Assembly: GCF_030268205.1 (NCBI RefSeq)
Contig: NZ_BSQF01000002.1
Coordinates: 620,001-684,000, forward strand
Origin: Allomuricauda sp. NBRC 101325
GTDB taxonomy: Bacteria; Bacteroidota; Bacteroidia; Flavobacteriales; Flavobacteriaceae
Length of the DNA stretch: 64,000 bases
Direction of reading: 5' to 3'
Shown here: positions 26,373 to 36,078 of the stretch, piece by piece
Position numbering within the stretch: the first letter of the stretch is position 1
Layout: every line of letters starts with the position of its first letter
Position numbers and translations under genes: made by a program
The notes under the pieces: generated by a model
What the model was told of the DNA's origin: nothing
The model's input: only the letters and a program-made list of their open reading frames with translations
Database searches by the model: none

Positions 26373-26864
26373 TTTTGGTTAAGTATGAAGGTTTTGTTCT
26401 AAAATTTGAAAGCTGAATTTTTTGGACTTTTAGATTATCGGAGTAAAGACCGTCAAAAAGGAATAATACTAAAGTTTGAAAAGTAAACAGTAAACAATTA
26501 ACAGTTGACAATGAAAAGTGAAAAATCATCAACGTATAACGAATAACCCAACAACCAAATAAATCAGATTTCTCACACTCCTTTCGGTCTTTTCGAAATG
26601 AAGGACTGTCATTCTTAAGTAGTTTTTCGACTAAAGAATCTATTCCACCACGAACTTTGGTTTTTAATGAAATGCCTAATAACAAAGTCTTGGCTCATGT
26701 CTCTTCAATCTTGATTCTTGTATCTAAAGGGAGATTCTTCACTTCCTTTCGGCTTGCTTCGACTCCCTGCCAGCCGCAGGCGGGCGTTCAGCAACCACCG
26801 TTCGGGCATCGGTTCAGAATGACAAAAGGGTATTGATCATTGATTACTGACAATTGAACATTGT
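26373..26864. repeat. Gene-free island of mixed repeat modules (marR to acyl-CoA synthetase)
   Basis: No credible gene lies in these 492 bp. Modules seen: an AT-rich stretch resembling AACAATTAACAGTTGACAATG; an inverted copy of the GAGTGTGAGAAATCT module (about 26550-26600) also found twice at 39.0 kb; a degenerate TCTTGGCTC...TTGATTCTTG motif (26697-26721) like the borders of the four-helix-bundle gene; and 26732-26824, a unit with ends AGATTCTTC and AGAATGACA enclosing the GC-rich core CTGCCAGCCGCAGGCGGGCG. Confidence 0.7.
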
Positions 26865-28634
26865 TTAATACCCGTAGATATCGTTGTAAAGCGACACGTA
26901 TTTCTCTTTTACAATTTTACGTTTCAGTTTCATGGTCGGGGTCAAGTGTCCGCCATCCACGCTCCAAATATCTGGGGTTAACCTAAATTGTTTTACTTTT
27001 TCCCAACGAGCGAATTCTTCGTTGGCCAAATCCACTTCTTCCTGGAATCGGGCAATTACTTTTTCGTTTTGCACCAAATCGGCATTATCGCCGAGAGTAA
27101 TGTCATGTCGTTTGGCCCATTCCCTTACAAAATCAAAGTTGGGTTGAATCAATGCCGCGGGCATTTTTTCTCCTTCGCCGATGACCATGATCTGTTCAAT
27201 GAATCGAGATTGCTTGAATCTGTTTTCCAACAATTGTGGAGCCACATACTTACCCCCCGAAGTTTTGAACATTTCTTTTTTACGGTCAGTGATTCGGAGG
27301 AACCCTTCTGCATCCACTTCACCAATATCCCCAGTGTGGAAATAATCGCCAGTCATTACTTCGGCTGTCTTTTCAGGGTCTTTATAGTAGCCCAACATTA
27401 TATTTGGGCCTTTGCACAAAATTTCTCCGTCTTCTGCTATTTTAACTTCAACCCCGTCGATGATCTTTCCAACCGTGCCGATTTTCCATCCTCGATTACG
27501 CTGATCGTTTACGGCAATTACGGGCGAGGTTTCTGTAAGTCCGTAACCTTCCATCACAGGCATTTGGGCGGCACCAAAAACCCTTGCCAATCTAGGTTGT
27601 AGGGCAGCACTACCAGAAACCATTACGGAAAGTTTGCCTCCCAGCCCTTCTTTCCATTTACTAAAAATCAGTTTACGGGCAATGGCCAGTTTTTGAGTGT
27701 AGATCCAACCATTGGCATTATAAGGTTCAAATTGAAGCCCGACATCTACAGCCCAAAAGAATAGTTTTTTCTTGATTCCGGTCAAAGCTGCTCCTTTGGC
27801 AATGATGGCATCGTATACTTTTTCCAACAAACGGGGCACAACGGTCATTACATCCGGGTGCACCTCTTTTATGTTGTCACTTATTTTATCAAGTCCCTCG
27901 GCAAAATGGATTTCGATGCTACAATATTGATAGAGGTAAAGCAGCATTCGCTCGAATATATGGCAAATTGGCAAAAAGCTCAAAGCCACTCCGCCACTTT
28001 CAAAAGGCACTCTACTTTCGCTGGAAACCACATTGGATACGATATTATCGTGTGACAGCATTACCCCTTTGGGCCTTCCGGTAGTTCCTGAGGTATAGAT
28101 TAAAGTTGCTAAATCTTCTGGCTTAACGGCATCTTTCAACTTTTCAACTTCCTCTTGGTTCGAAGGGTCTTCGCCCAATTCCAATACCTCTTTCCAATTT
28201 TTGCAGTTGTTTATTTCATCAAAAGAATAAACTTCATGCAGATTTTTAAGTTTAGAACTAATGGACAAAACTTTCTCCAATACTTCACCACAAGAAACAA
28301 AACAGAATTTGGCTTCAGAGTGGTTGAGAATATACTCGTAATCTTCCTCCGAAATCGTCGGATAAATAGGAACATTCTGTGCTCCAATTTGAAGAATACC
28401 AATATCCATGATGCTCCATTCTGTGCGATTTGTCATGGAAATCACGGCAATTTTATCGTTGGGTTTTACGCCCAAACGCAAAAGCGCCCTGCTTACGGCA
28501 TTGGCCTTATCGATGTATTCTTGGGTAGAAGTTGCAATCCATTTGCCATTGTTTTTGGTAACCAATGACTTTTCTAGGGGATGATTTGTAAGCTGGTAAT
28601 AAGGAAAATCAAATAACCGTGAAACAGTCTGCAT
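26865..28634 (-). CDS. Long-chain acyl-CoA synthetase (AMP-forming, FadD-like)
   Basis: 589 residues from ATG 28634; an upstream in-frame TTG at 28661 is a weaker start. Adenylation motifs: P-loop LIYTSGTTGRPKGVMLSH, the EGYGLTETSPVI motif, then YFHTGDIGEVDAEGFLRITDRKKEMFKTSGGKYV, in the style of eukaryotic-like long-chain acyl-CoA synthetases. It activates free fatty acids as CoA esters, feeding the operon downstream. It shares strand and pathway with the MarR-fad operon but is separated from it by a 547-bp repeat-filled gap, so it is probably a separate transcript. No membrane segment is obvious. Confidence 0.94.
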   Translation of the reverse strand: MQTVSRLFDFPYYQLTNHPLEKSLVTKNNGKWIATSTQEYIDKANAVSRALLRLGVKPNDKIAVISMTNRTEWSIMDIGILQIGAQNVPIYPTISEEDYEYILNHSEAKFCFVSCGEVLEKVLSISSKLKNLHEVYSFDEINNCKNWKEVLELGEDPSNQEEVEKLKDAVKPEDLATLIYTSGTTGRPKGVMLSHDNIVSNVVSSESRVPFESGGVALSFLPICHIFERMLLYLYQYCSIEIHFAEGLDKISDNIKEVHPDVMTVVPRLLEKVYDAIIAKGAALTGIKKKLFFWAVDVGLQFEPYNANGWIYTQKLAIARKLIFSKWKEGLGGKLSVMVSGSAALQPRLARVFGAAQMPVMEGYGLTETSPVIAVNDQRNRGWKIGTVGKIIDGVEVKIAEDGEILCKGPNIMLGYYKDPEKTAEVMTGDYFHTGDIGEVDAEGFLRITDRKKEMFKTSGGKYVAPQLLENRFKQSRFIEQIMVIGEGEKMPAALIQPNFDFVREWAKRHDITLGDNADLVQNEKVIARFQEEVDLANEEFARWEKVKQFRLTPDIWSVDGGHLTPTMKLKRKIVKEKYVSLYNDIYGY

Positions 28635-28761
28635 AGTAAGTTTTATGTTAAGCGGTTGCAAATTAGCAAAACAGACCTTAACTAAGAAACTGATTTAACA
28701 ATTAACTTATGTTATTATTGCAAAATTCCCAATAAATCCTCGTTAACCCTTGATGGATTTA

Positions 28762-31700
28762 TTAATCTTCCAAGTTTTCTAACCAAAGCCTTGCATTCAC
28801 AAATGCCTGTAACCAAGGGGAAACCTTATCGTTTCTATCCTTTGGATAGTGTGCCCAGTTCCAAGGGAAGGTAGAACGCTCAATGTGCGGCATGGTAACC
28901 AAGTGACGACCTGTTTTATCGCAAAGCATGGCCGTATTGTAATCACTTCCGTTTGGATTCGCAGGATACCCCTCGTAACCATATTTGGCCACGATATTGT
29001 ATTGGTCTTCGGCATGTGGCAGGCTGAATTTACCTTCACCATGACTGATCCAAACTCCTAGGGTGGTTCCAGCAAGATTGGAAAGCATCACGGAGTTGTT
29101 TTCTTGAACCTTAACCGAGGTAAAATTGCTCTCGTGCTTGTGTGAGTCATTGTAAGTCATTCTACCGTGAGTTCCATGTTCTGGGTTGATCAAATCCAAT
29201 TCCATGAACAACTGGCAGCCGTTACATATTCCAACTGAAAGTGTATCAGGTCTTGCAAAGAAATCTTTCAGGGCTTTATTCGCTTTTTCATTGTATTTGA
29301 AAGCTCCGGCCCAACCTTTGGCACTGCCCAATACATCGGAGTTGGAGAACCCACCCACGGCACCAATAAATTGAATGTCTTCCAAAGTTTCCCTTCCTGT
29401 GATCAGGTCGGTCATGTGCACATCTTTCACATCAAAACCTGCCAAATACATGGCATTGGCCATTTCACGCTCGGAATTACTTCCTTTTTCACGAAGAATG
29501 GCTGCTTTTGGTCGATGGCTGAGCCTTGGTTCCTGAGCGGAGTCGAAGGAAGTCGAAGCCATCGGAAGTTTCCCATCAAAATTTTCAGGGAAAATGTATT
29601 GTAAGGGCTGCTCCTTGTAATTGTCATAACGGTCTTTGGCCAAATCATTTGCAGTTTGCTTGCTGTCCAACAAATAGGAAGTTTTGAACCAAGTGTCACG
29701 TAATGAAGCAATGTTCAATCCGATTTCGATACCGTTATTTTTAATTTCCAAGGTGTTTTCGGAAGTTGGAACACCGATTTTAGCGAATTCAACTCCAGAA
29801 GATTCCAGTACTTTTTCTACAGATGCATCTTTAGCTTGGAACACTACACCAATGTTTTCTGAGAATAACAATTTGATGGTGTCTTGTTCACCTAATCCAG
29901 ATAAATCCAATTGGGCACCCAAATCATTATCAGCGAAACAAAGTTCCAAAAGGGTTGTGATCAAACCTCCAGAAGCTATATCATGACCTGCCAAAATTTG
30001 ACCGTTTTTAATCAAATCCTGTAGGGTGTTGAAAGCAGTTTTAAAATATCCAGCATCCAAAACGGATGGAGCTTCATCACCGATACCATTTAAAATCTGT
30101 GCAAAAGAAGAACCTCCCAATTTGTGGCTATCTTTAGATAGGTTGATGTAGTAAATATCTCCACCATCTTTCTGCAAAACAGGCTCAACTACTTGGTTGA
30201 TGTTGTCGCAATTGGCAGCCGCTGAAATGATTACGGTTCCAGGAGACAATACCTCAGCATCCTTATATTTTTGTTTCATGGAAAGTGAATCCTTTCCAGT
30301 GGGCACGTTGATGCCCAATTCAATCACAAAATCAGACAAAGATTCCACTGCGGAGTACAAACGGGCATCTTCACCCTCATTTCTACACGGCCACATCCAA
30401 TTGGCAGAAAGGGAAACGGATTTCAATCCATCTTTTAGTGGGGCCCAAACAATGTTGGTCAAAGATTCTGCAACACTGTTTCTACTTCCGGCCACAGGGT
30501 CGATCAATGCGGAAACAGGGGAGTGGCCAATACTCGTGGCAATCCCTTCTTTTCCTTTGAAATCCAATGCCATTACACCGCAATTGTTCAACGGCAATTG
30601 TAATGGACCTGCACATTGTTGTTTTGCAACGCGTCCACCCACACAACGGTCCACCTTATTGGTCAACCAATCCTTGCTAGCTACGGCTTCCAATTGTAAT
30701 ACTTGCTCCAAATAATCATGGAAATATTCCAACGAATAGGATAGGGCAGGGTATTTTTGTTGTGCCGTTTTATCATCCATGATGGTTTTTGGAGAGCTTC
30801 CAAACATATCGGAAAGTTCCAAGTTCATTGGGGTTTCACCCGTTGTACTTGAAGTGAATTTAAAGGTGTGATTGCCTGTAACTTCACCCACATTGTACAT
30901 TGGGGCACGTTCACGGGCAGAAACTCGGTCCAATAGCTCTAAATCTTTCTCGCCAATCACCAAGCCCATACGTTCTTGGGATTCGTTACCGATCAATTCT
31001 TTTTTGGAAAGCGTAGGATCACCAATGGGTAATTTATCTGTATCAATAGTTCCACCAGTTTCCTCGACCAATTCAGACAAACAGTTTAAGTGTCCGCCCG
31101 CACCGTGATCGTGAATGGAAACAATGGGATTGTCGTGGCTTTCAAACAATCCGCGAACGGCATTCGAAGCTCTTTTTTGCATTTCGGGGTTGGAACGTTG
31201 TACCGCATTCAACTCAATGGCAGAACTGAATTCTCCGGTATCTGCACTAGATACGGCAGCACCACCCATCCCGATGCGATAGTTGTCTCCCCCCAGAACA
31301 ACTATTCTGTCTCCTTTTTTGGGAGTATCTTTTAAAGCTTGATCGGTTTTTCCATAACCGATACCACCAGCCATCATTATTACTTTATCGAAGCCTAATT
31401 TTCTGGCTTCTTCTTCGTGTTCAAAGGTCAAAACAGAACCAGCAATCAACGGTTGACCAAATTTATTTCCGAAGTCGGATGCCCCGTTGGAAGCTTTGAT
31501 CAAAATATCCATTGGAGTCTGGTACAACCATGCTCTTTCTTTCATTCCATTTTCCCATGGACGGTTTTCTTCCAAACGGGAGTAGGAGGTCATATACACA
31601 GCAGTTCCTGCCAAAGGCAAAGAACCTTTCCCGCCAGCTAAACGGTCACGAATTTCCCCACCTGAACCTGTTGCAGCTCCGTTGAAGGGCTCAACAGTGG

Positions 31701-32457
31701 TAGGAAAGTTGTGGGTTTCCGCTTTTAGGGATAGTACAGAATCAAACTCTTTTTCCTCGTAAAAATCAGGCTTGTCGGCCGATTTTGGCGCAAACTGAAT
31801 CGCTTTTGGCCCTTTTATGAAGGCAACATTGTCTTTATATGCCGAAACAATATCATTGGGATGCGCTTCAGAAGTCTTTTTGATCAATTTGAATAGGGAA
31901 GAGGGTTTTTCTTCTCCATCAATCACAAAAGTTCCGTTGAAAATTTTATGTCTGCAGTGCTCGGAATTTACCTGACTGAAACCAAATACTTCAGAATCCG
32001 TCAACTTGCGTCCCAATTTTTTGGCAAGACCTTCTAAGTATTCCACTTCATCCTCACTCAATGCCAATCCCTCTTTTTCGTTGTAAGAAGCTACGTCATC
32101 AATCTCTTGAATGGTTTCAGGAACAATATTTATGGAGAAAATATCCTGTCCCAAAGAGGCATATTTCTGGGACAACATCGGGTCAAAATCCGTAAAATCC
32201 TCAGATACCCCATGGAATTCCTCAATTCGGATAATTCCTGTGATACCCATATTTTGGGTAATCTCGGTGGCATTGGTACTCCACGGAGTGACCATTGCGG
32301 CACGTGGCCCAACAAAAAAGGCGTCGAGTGACGCCGCTTCAATCTTAGGCTGGTTGCCAAACAACCAAGTCAGTTTGTTACTATCTTCCTGTGCGATTTC
32401 CTGAGTGGTTTGGACGGCAAAAACCTTAGTAGCCTTGTCCCCAAAAAAATGGATCAT
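28762..32457 (-). CDS. purL: Phosphoribosylformylglycinamidine synthase (single-chain)
   Basis: 1231 residues, the large single-chain form found in enterobacteria and eukaryotes rather than the split PurL/PurQ/PurS form. The N-terminal region is followed by two AIR-synthase-like halves (SEHCRHKIFNGTF; KAETHNFPTTVEPFNGAATGSGGEIRD; later VGGRVAKQQCAGPLQLP and TGKDSLSMK). The C-terminal glutamine amidotransferase domain has its nucleophile Cys in VGICNGCQLF and a late His in PHIERS. It catalyses the fourth step of purine synthesis, FGAR to FGAM. It appears to stand alone. A TATTTTTG -7-like box lies at 32490-32497, but I find no matching -33 element. Confidence 0.97.
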   Translation of the reverse strand: MIHFFGDKATKVFAVQTTQEIAQEDSNKLTWLFGNQPKIEAASLDAFFVGPRAAMVTPWSTNATEITQNMGITGIIRIEEFHGVSEDFTDFDPMLSQKYASLGQDIFSINIVPETIQEIDDVASYNEKEGLALSEDEVEYLEGLAKKLGRKLTDSEVFGFSQVNSEHCRHKIFNGTFVIDGEEKPSSLFKLIKKTSEAHPNDIVSAYKDNVAFIKGPKAIQFAPKSADKPDFYEEKEFDSVLSLKAETHNFPTTVEPFNGAATGSGGEIRDRLAGGKGSLPLAGTAVYMTSYSRLEENRPWENGMKERAWLYQTPMDILIKASNGASDFGNKFGQPLIAGSVLTFEHEEEARKLGFDKVIMMAGGIGYGKTDQALKDTPKKGDRIVVLGGDNYRIGMGGAAVSSADTGEFSSAIELNAVQRSNPEMQKRASNAVRGLFESHDNPIVSIHDHGAGGHLNCLSELVEETGGTIDTDKLPIGDPTLSKKELIGNESQERMGLVIGEKDLELLDRVSARERAPMYNVGEVTGNHTFKFTSSTTGETPMNLELSDMFGSSPKTIMDDKTAQQKYPALSYSLEYFHDYLEQVLQLEAVASKDWLTNKVDRCVGGRVAKQQCAGPLQLPLNNCGVMALDFKGKEGIATSIGHSPVSALIDPVAGSRNSVAESLTNIVWAPLKDGLKSVSLSANWMWPCRNEGEDARLYSAVESLSDFVIELGINVPTGKDSLSMKQKYKDAEVLSPGTVIISAAANCDNINQVVEPVLQKDGGDIYYINLSKDSHKLGGSSFAQILNGIGDEAPSVLDAGYFKTAFNTLQDLIKNGQILAGHDIASGGLITTLLELCFADNDLGAQLDLSGLGEQDTIKLLFSENIGVVFQAKDASVEKVLESSGVEFAKIGVPTSENTLEIKNNGIEIGLNIASLRDTWFKTSYLLDSKQTANDLAKDRYDNYKEQPLQYIFPENFDGKLPMASTSFDSAQEPRLSHRPKAAILREKGSNSEREMANAMYLAGFDVKDVHMTDLITGRETLEDIQFIGAVGGFSNSDVLGSAKGWAGAFKYNEKANKALKDFFARPDTLSVGICNGCQLFMELDLINPEHGTHGRMTYNDSHKHESNFTSVKVQENNSVMLSNLAGTTLGVWISHGEGKFSLPHAEDQYNIVAKYGYEGYPANPNGSDYNTAMLCDKTGRHLVTMPHIERSTFPWNWAHYPKDRNDKVSPWLQAFVNARLWLENLED

Positions 32458-32694
32458 ACAATCTTTGCGTTGAACGGTTTAAGAAAGTGCAAAAATACGA
32501 TTTTGCTACGTAATTCTGCCTACCAAAAATGGGTTTTGTTAACCAAGTAATGTTGATAGTTTGGATGGTTGGAAATATTGGAAGCTAAAATTTAGTAATT
32601 CACTAAAAGTGTAGGCGTTCAATCATTTTTAAGTGAAAGGATTGAACTTGTTTCGCTATCTTAGGAGAATTATAGCTAACTCAAAACCAACCTT

Positions 32695-34287
32695 ATGAAA
32701 ACAACAAAAATCCTGTTATCCGGGATATTGCTTTTCGCCGGCGTTGCGACTGCAACCGCACAAAAAAAGTACTCAAAAAGTCAAGTTAAAAAATTAAAGG
32801 CAGAAGTTGAGGCCATTGTGGAAGCCAATAAAAAGCAGACACAAGTAATGGTGGACAAAATTTTCAGCTTTGCTGAACTCGGATTTCAAGAAGAAGAAAG
32901 TTCCAAATACCTAACTGGAATATTGGAAGAAAATGGATTTACCATTGAACATTCCGTGGCCAATATCCCAACTTCATGGATGGCTACTTGGAGCAATGGG
33001 GATGGCCCTGTAATTGCTTTGGGAAGTGATGTGGACTGTATTCCAAAAGCATCCCAATATCCTGGTGTTGCTTACCACAAACCTATTGTGGAAGGTGCTC
33101 CCGGACATGGTGAAGGACACAATGCAGGTAATCCGATGAACATTACTGCCGCTCTTGCCGTTAAAGAGATTATGGAAAAAGAAGGTATCGGTGGGACTTT
33201 GATCCTTTGGCCCGGTATTGCGGAGGAATTGGTAGCTGCCAAAGCGTGGTATGTTCGTGATGGTCTTTTTGACGATATCGACATGTGTATTTTCACTCAC
33301 GTGAGCAGTAATTTGGGTGTTTCTTGGGGGCCTACCCGTGGCACTGGATTGATTTCTGTTGAATATATGTTCGAAGGAGAGTCCGCACACTCAGCAGGTG
33401 CACCTTGGAGAGGACGTAGTGCCTTGGATGCCGCAGAACTTATGGATGTGGGATGGAACTACAAAAGAGAGCACTTAGATCCCTTGAAACGTTCACATTC
33501 CATTTTTACAGATGCTGGAGATCAACCGAACGTAGTACCATCCAAAGCTGGAATTTGGTTTTATTTTAGAGATGTTACGTATGAAGGAATCATGGATATG
33601 TATGCCCAAGCAAACGATATTGCCAAAGGTGCAGCCTTGATGACCAAAACAACCATGTCTTCCCGTATTTTGGGAACTGCATGGCCAAGACACTATAATA
33701 AAGTGATTGCCGAGACCATGTATGAAAACATCAAACAGGTTGGATTGCCTACTTGGTCCGAGGCTGACCAAGCTTTGGCCAAAGCCGTTCAGACCGAAGT
33801 TAAATCCAAGAAAATAGAGGGACTTCCAACAGAGCTTTCTGAATTGGGACTTCCTGTTACGGAGCCAGTAAGTGGAGGTTCAGATGATATTGGGGATATT
33901 TCTTGGAAGGTGCCTACAGTAACTATGGGCTTTCCATCCAACATTCCTGGTTTGCCAGGCCACCACTGGGCCAACGCCATTGCCATGGCAACTCCTATAG
34001 CTCATAAAGGTGCAACTGCTGGTGCAAAGGCCGAGGCGATGACCATTATGGATTTCTTGTTGGTTCCGGAATTGTTGACTGGTGCTTGGGATTATTTTAC
34101 CAATGTTCAGACCAAAGAGACCAAGTATGAGCCAATGATCTCTGCTGATGATATGGCTCCTATATATTTGAACAAGGATAAGCAGGATATGTTTAGACCA
34201 GCTTTGGAGAAATTCTACTACGATGAAACCAAATATGATACGTATTTGGAGCAATTGGGTGTGGAGTACCCTACTGTAAAACAATAA
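32695..34287 (+). CDS. Secreted M20 family amidohydrolase (AbgB-like)
   Basis: 530 residues with a signal peptide ending ATATAQ. M20 metal and catalytic features: GSDVDCIPKAS, PGHGEGHNAGN, then the HSAGAPWRGRSALDAAELM dimerisation-domain entry and PGLPGHHWANAIAMATPIAHKG near the C-terminus. The arrangement is that of the aminobenzoyl-glutamate utilisation protein B / aminoacylase branch. Family members cleave N-acyl or gamma-linked amino acids; here the enzyme is exported. It is monocistronic, with a gene-free repeat region on its downstream side. The substrate is unknown. Confidence 0.9.
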   Translation: MKTTKILLSGILLFAGVATATAQKKYSKSQVKKLKAEVEAIVEANKKQTQVMVDKIFSFAELGFQEEESSKYLTGILEENGFTIEHSVANIPTSWMATWSNGDGPVIALGSDVDCIPKASQYPGVAYHKPIVEGAPGHGEGHNAGNPMNITAALAVKEIMEKEGIGGTLILWPGIAEELVAAKAWYVRDGLFDDIDMCIFTHVSSNLGVSWGPTRGTGLISVEYMFEGESAHSAGAPWRGRSALDAAELMDVGWNYKREHLDPLKRSHSIFTDAGDQPNVVPSKAGIWFYFRDVTYEGIMDMYAQANDIAKGAALMTKTTMSSRILGTAWPRHYNKVIAETMYENIKQVGLPTWSEADQALAKAVQTEVKSKKIEGLPTELSELGLPVTEPVSGGSDDIGDISWKVPTVTMGFPSNIPGLPGHHWANAIAMATPIAHKGATAGAKAEAMTIMDFLLVPELLTGAWDYFTNVQTKETKYEPMISADDMAPIYLNKDKQDMFRPALEKFYYDETKYDTYLEQLGVEYPTVKQ

Positions 34288-34804
34288 TTGAATAAACTGT
34301 CACATCGAGTGTAGTTGAGATATTTAAGTGTTCTCGACTGCGCTCGAACTGACAGTATCATAATTTTCTTCGTTGAGATTCTTCAGTCGTTTCACTCCCT
34401 CAGAATGACAGTTTTGGAATGATGACTAAGTGTCAATCTTGCGAAGGCAGGAATCCAAATTATGGAGTTTCCAGTTTTTAAAATTGATTAAATGGATTCC
34501 GTATCATGCTTCGACTTCCTGCCAGCCGCAGGCGGGCGCTCAGCATCCGTGCAGAATGACAGTTGGTTTGTCATTCTGAGCAAAGCGAAGAATCTCTAAA
34601 AATCAAACAATCTAACTATCCAAGAATCTGTTGGTTGACTCTAATTGCACTAATTTTCTCGAAATTTTTAGATTCTTCAGTCGTTTTACTTCTACAGAAT
34701 GACAGAAAGATGCTTCGACTAGGCTCAGCATCTTTAAGAAAAACCGCTTCAAAAGTAATGGTCTAAAAATCAAGCAATCCAACAATCCAACAATCTGAAA
34801 TTGA
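34288..34804. repeat. Gene-free island of repeat modules (M20 gene to RsmB-like gene)
   Basis: These 517 bp hold several copies of one module type. 34376-34411 and 34670-34705 both run from AGATTCTTCAGTCGTTT to AGAATGACAG (36 bp each). 34569-34596 is the inverted form (TGTCATTCTGAG...GAAGAATCTC). 34509-34544 is the GC-rich core shared with 26757-26792 and 38820-38855. A half-hairpin GCGAAGGCAGGAATCC near 34440 resembles the 12.35-kb element. No gene is credible here. Confidence 0.7.
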
Positions 34805-36019
34805 TTAAGCCTTCTTCTTCAACAAGGCCATGTAGAACCCGTCATATCCCGTTTCGGAAGCAAAAACATTGCGTTCCCGAATAAACTCAAAGTCTTTACC
34901 GTTTTCGGATTCCAAAAACTTTTTCACTTGCTCTGAATTTTCTTGGGGTAGGATGGAGCAGGTGGCATAGACCATTTGCCCACCTTTTTTTACCATTTTA
35001 CTGTAATTCTGGAGAATATCTTGCTGAACACCCATGATGCGGTCCACGAAGTCTGGTTCCAATTTCCATTTGGAATCGGGATTTCTTTTGATGACTCCCA
35101 ATCCGGAACATGGTGCATCCAAAAGCAGTCTATCGGCACTATTATGCAGTTTTTTGATGACTTTATTGGAATCGATCACTCGTGTTTCCACATTGTGAAC
35201 GCCATTGCGTCGGGCTCTTTTCTTGAGCTTTTTCAATTTGCTTTCATAAATATCCAAAGCGATCAATTGCCCTTTGTTTTTCATTTGGGAGGCCAAATGC
35301 AAGGTTTTTCCCCCTGCCCCGGCACAGGCATCGATAACTCTTTGCCCTGGTTCTACCTCCAAAAATGGTGCTACCAATTGGGAAGAAGCATCTTGTACCT
35401 CAAAAAGGCCATCCTTAAAGGATTGGGTCACAAAAACATTCTGGCGCTCTTTAAGTTTCAAGGCATCTGGATATTCCTTTAAAGGTTCGGTTTCTATACC
35501 TTCTTTGGATAAAAATGTTTTTAGCTGTGGTTTTGGGACTTTCAGGGTATTGGTTCTTAGGATAACTTCTGCCTGTTTGTTTTGGGCGGCCATTTCTATG
35601 GTCCACAATTCGCTTCCCAATGATTTTTCACCCAATTCATCCATCCAATCGGGAATGGATTCACGGTATTTTCTAATTTTGGAAAGTTCATCGAATCTTC
35701 CTTTTATGCGACGTTCGGGAGTACCTTCCAACTGTTTCCAATCGGGTATGCGGATACCACTCAACACGCACCAAACTCCGAACAAACGGAACAAATGTTC
35801 ACGGGAATAGGGGGCATGCACTTCGGCAATTTCAGAATATAGGCGTTTCCAACGAACAATATCGTAGGTGGTCTCTGCAATAAAACCGCGATCGCGGGCA
35901 CCCCAACGTTTGTCGTATTTCAAAACTTTTTCAATTACCTTATCGGCATATTCCCCTTCGTTAAAGATCATGTGAAGGGCATCAATCACGGCAAATACCA
36001 AGTTTCTGTGTAAACGCAT
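34805..36019 (-). CDS. RsmB-like rRNA cytosine-C5 methyltransferase (NOL1/NOP2/Sun family)
   Basis: About 404 residues from ATG 36019 (ATG 36022 is equally possible; the longer open frame overlaps the divergent gene and begins with unconserved sequence). The SAM-binding motif DACAGAGGKTLHLASQM, motif IV LLLDAPCSGLGVIKRNPDSKW and the catalytic Cys in VYATCSILPQEN are all intact. The N-terminal helical part resembles the NusB-like region of RsmB. It probably forms m5C in 16S rRNA. It is divergent from the Asp-box lipoprotein gene with a gap of about 60 bp. Confidence 0.9.
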   Translation of the reverse strand: MRLHRNLVFAVIDALHMIFNEGEYADKVIEKVLKYDKRWGARDRGFIAETTYDIVRWKRLYSEIAEVHAPYSREHLFRLFGVWCVLSGIRIPDWKQLEGTPERRIKGRFDELSKIRKYRESIPDWMDELGEKSLGSELWTIEMAAQNKQAEVILRTNTLKVPKPQLKTFLSKEGIETEPLKEYPDALKLKERQNVFVTQSFKDGLFEVQDASSQLVAPFLEVEPGQRVIDACAGAGGKTLHLASQMKNKGQLIALDIYESKLKKLKKRARRNGVHNVETRVIDSNKVIKKLHNSADRLLLDAPCSGLGVIKRNPDSKWKLEPDFVDRIMGVQQDILQNYSKMVKKGGQMVYATCSILPQENSEQVKKFLESENGKDFEFIRERNVFASETGYDGFYMALLKKKA

Positions 36020-36078
36020 CATACTAAATAAGGTTGCAAAGGTATGATTTCTCCGTACTTTTGGGGAAAATAAATACA

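Noticed and set aside
26314..26685. 123-residue open frame on the minus strand upstream of marR
   Set aside because: It runs through the palindrome and the repeat modules, has low-complexity hydrophobic content and matches no family; it is a by-product of the repeats.
32490..32497. Promoter of purL at TATTTTTG
   Set aside because: The -7 box fits, but no TTG at the expected 17-21 bp upstream was found, so it was not listed as a feature.
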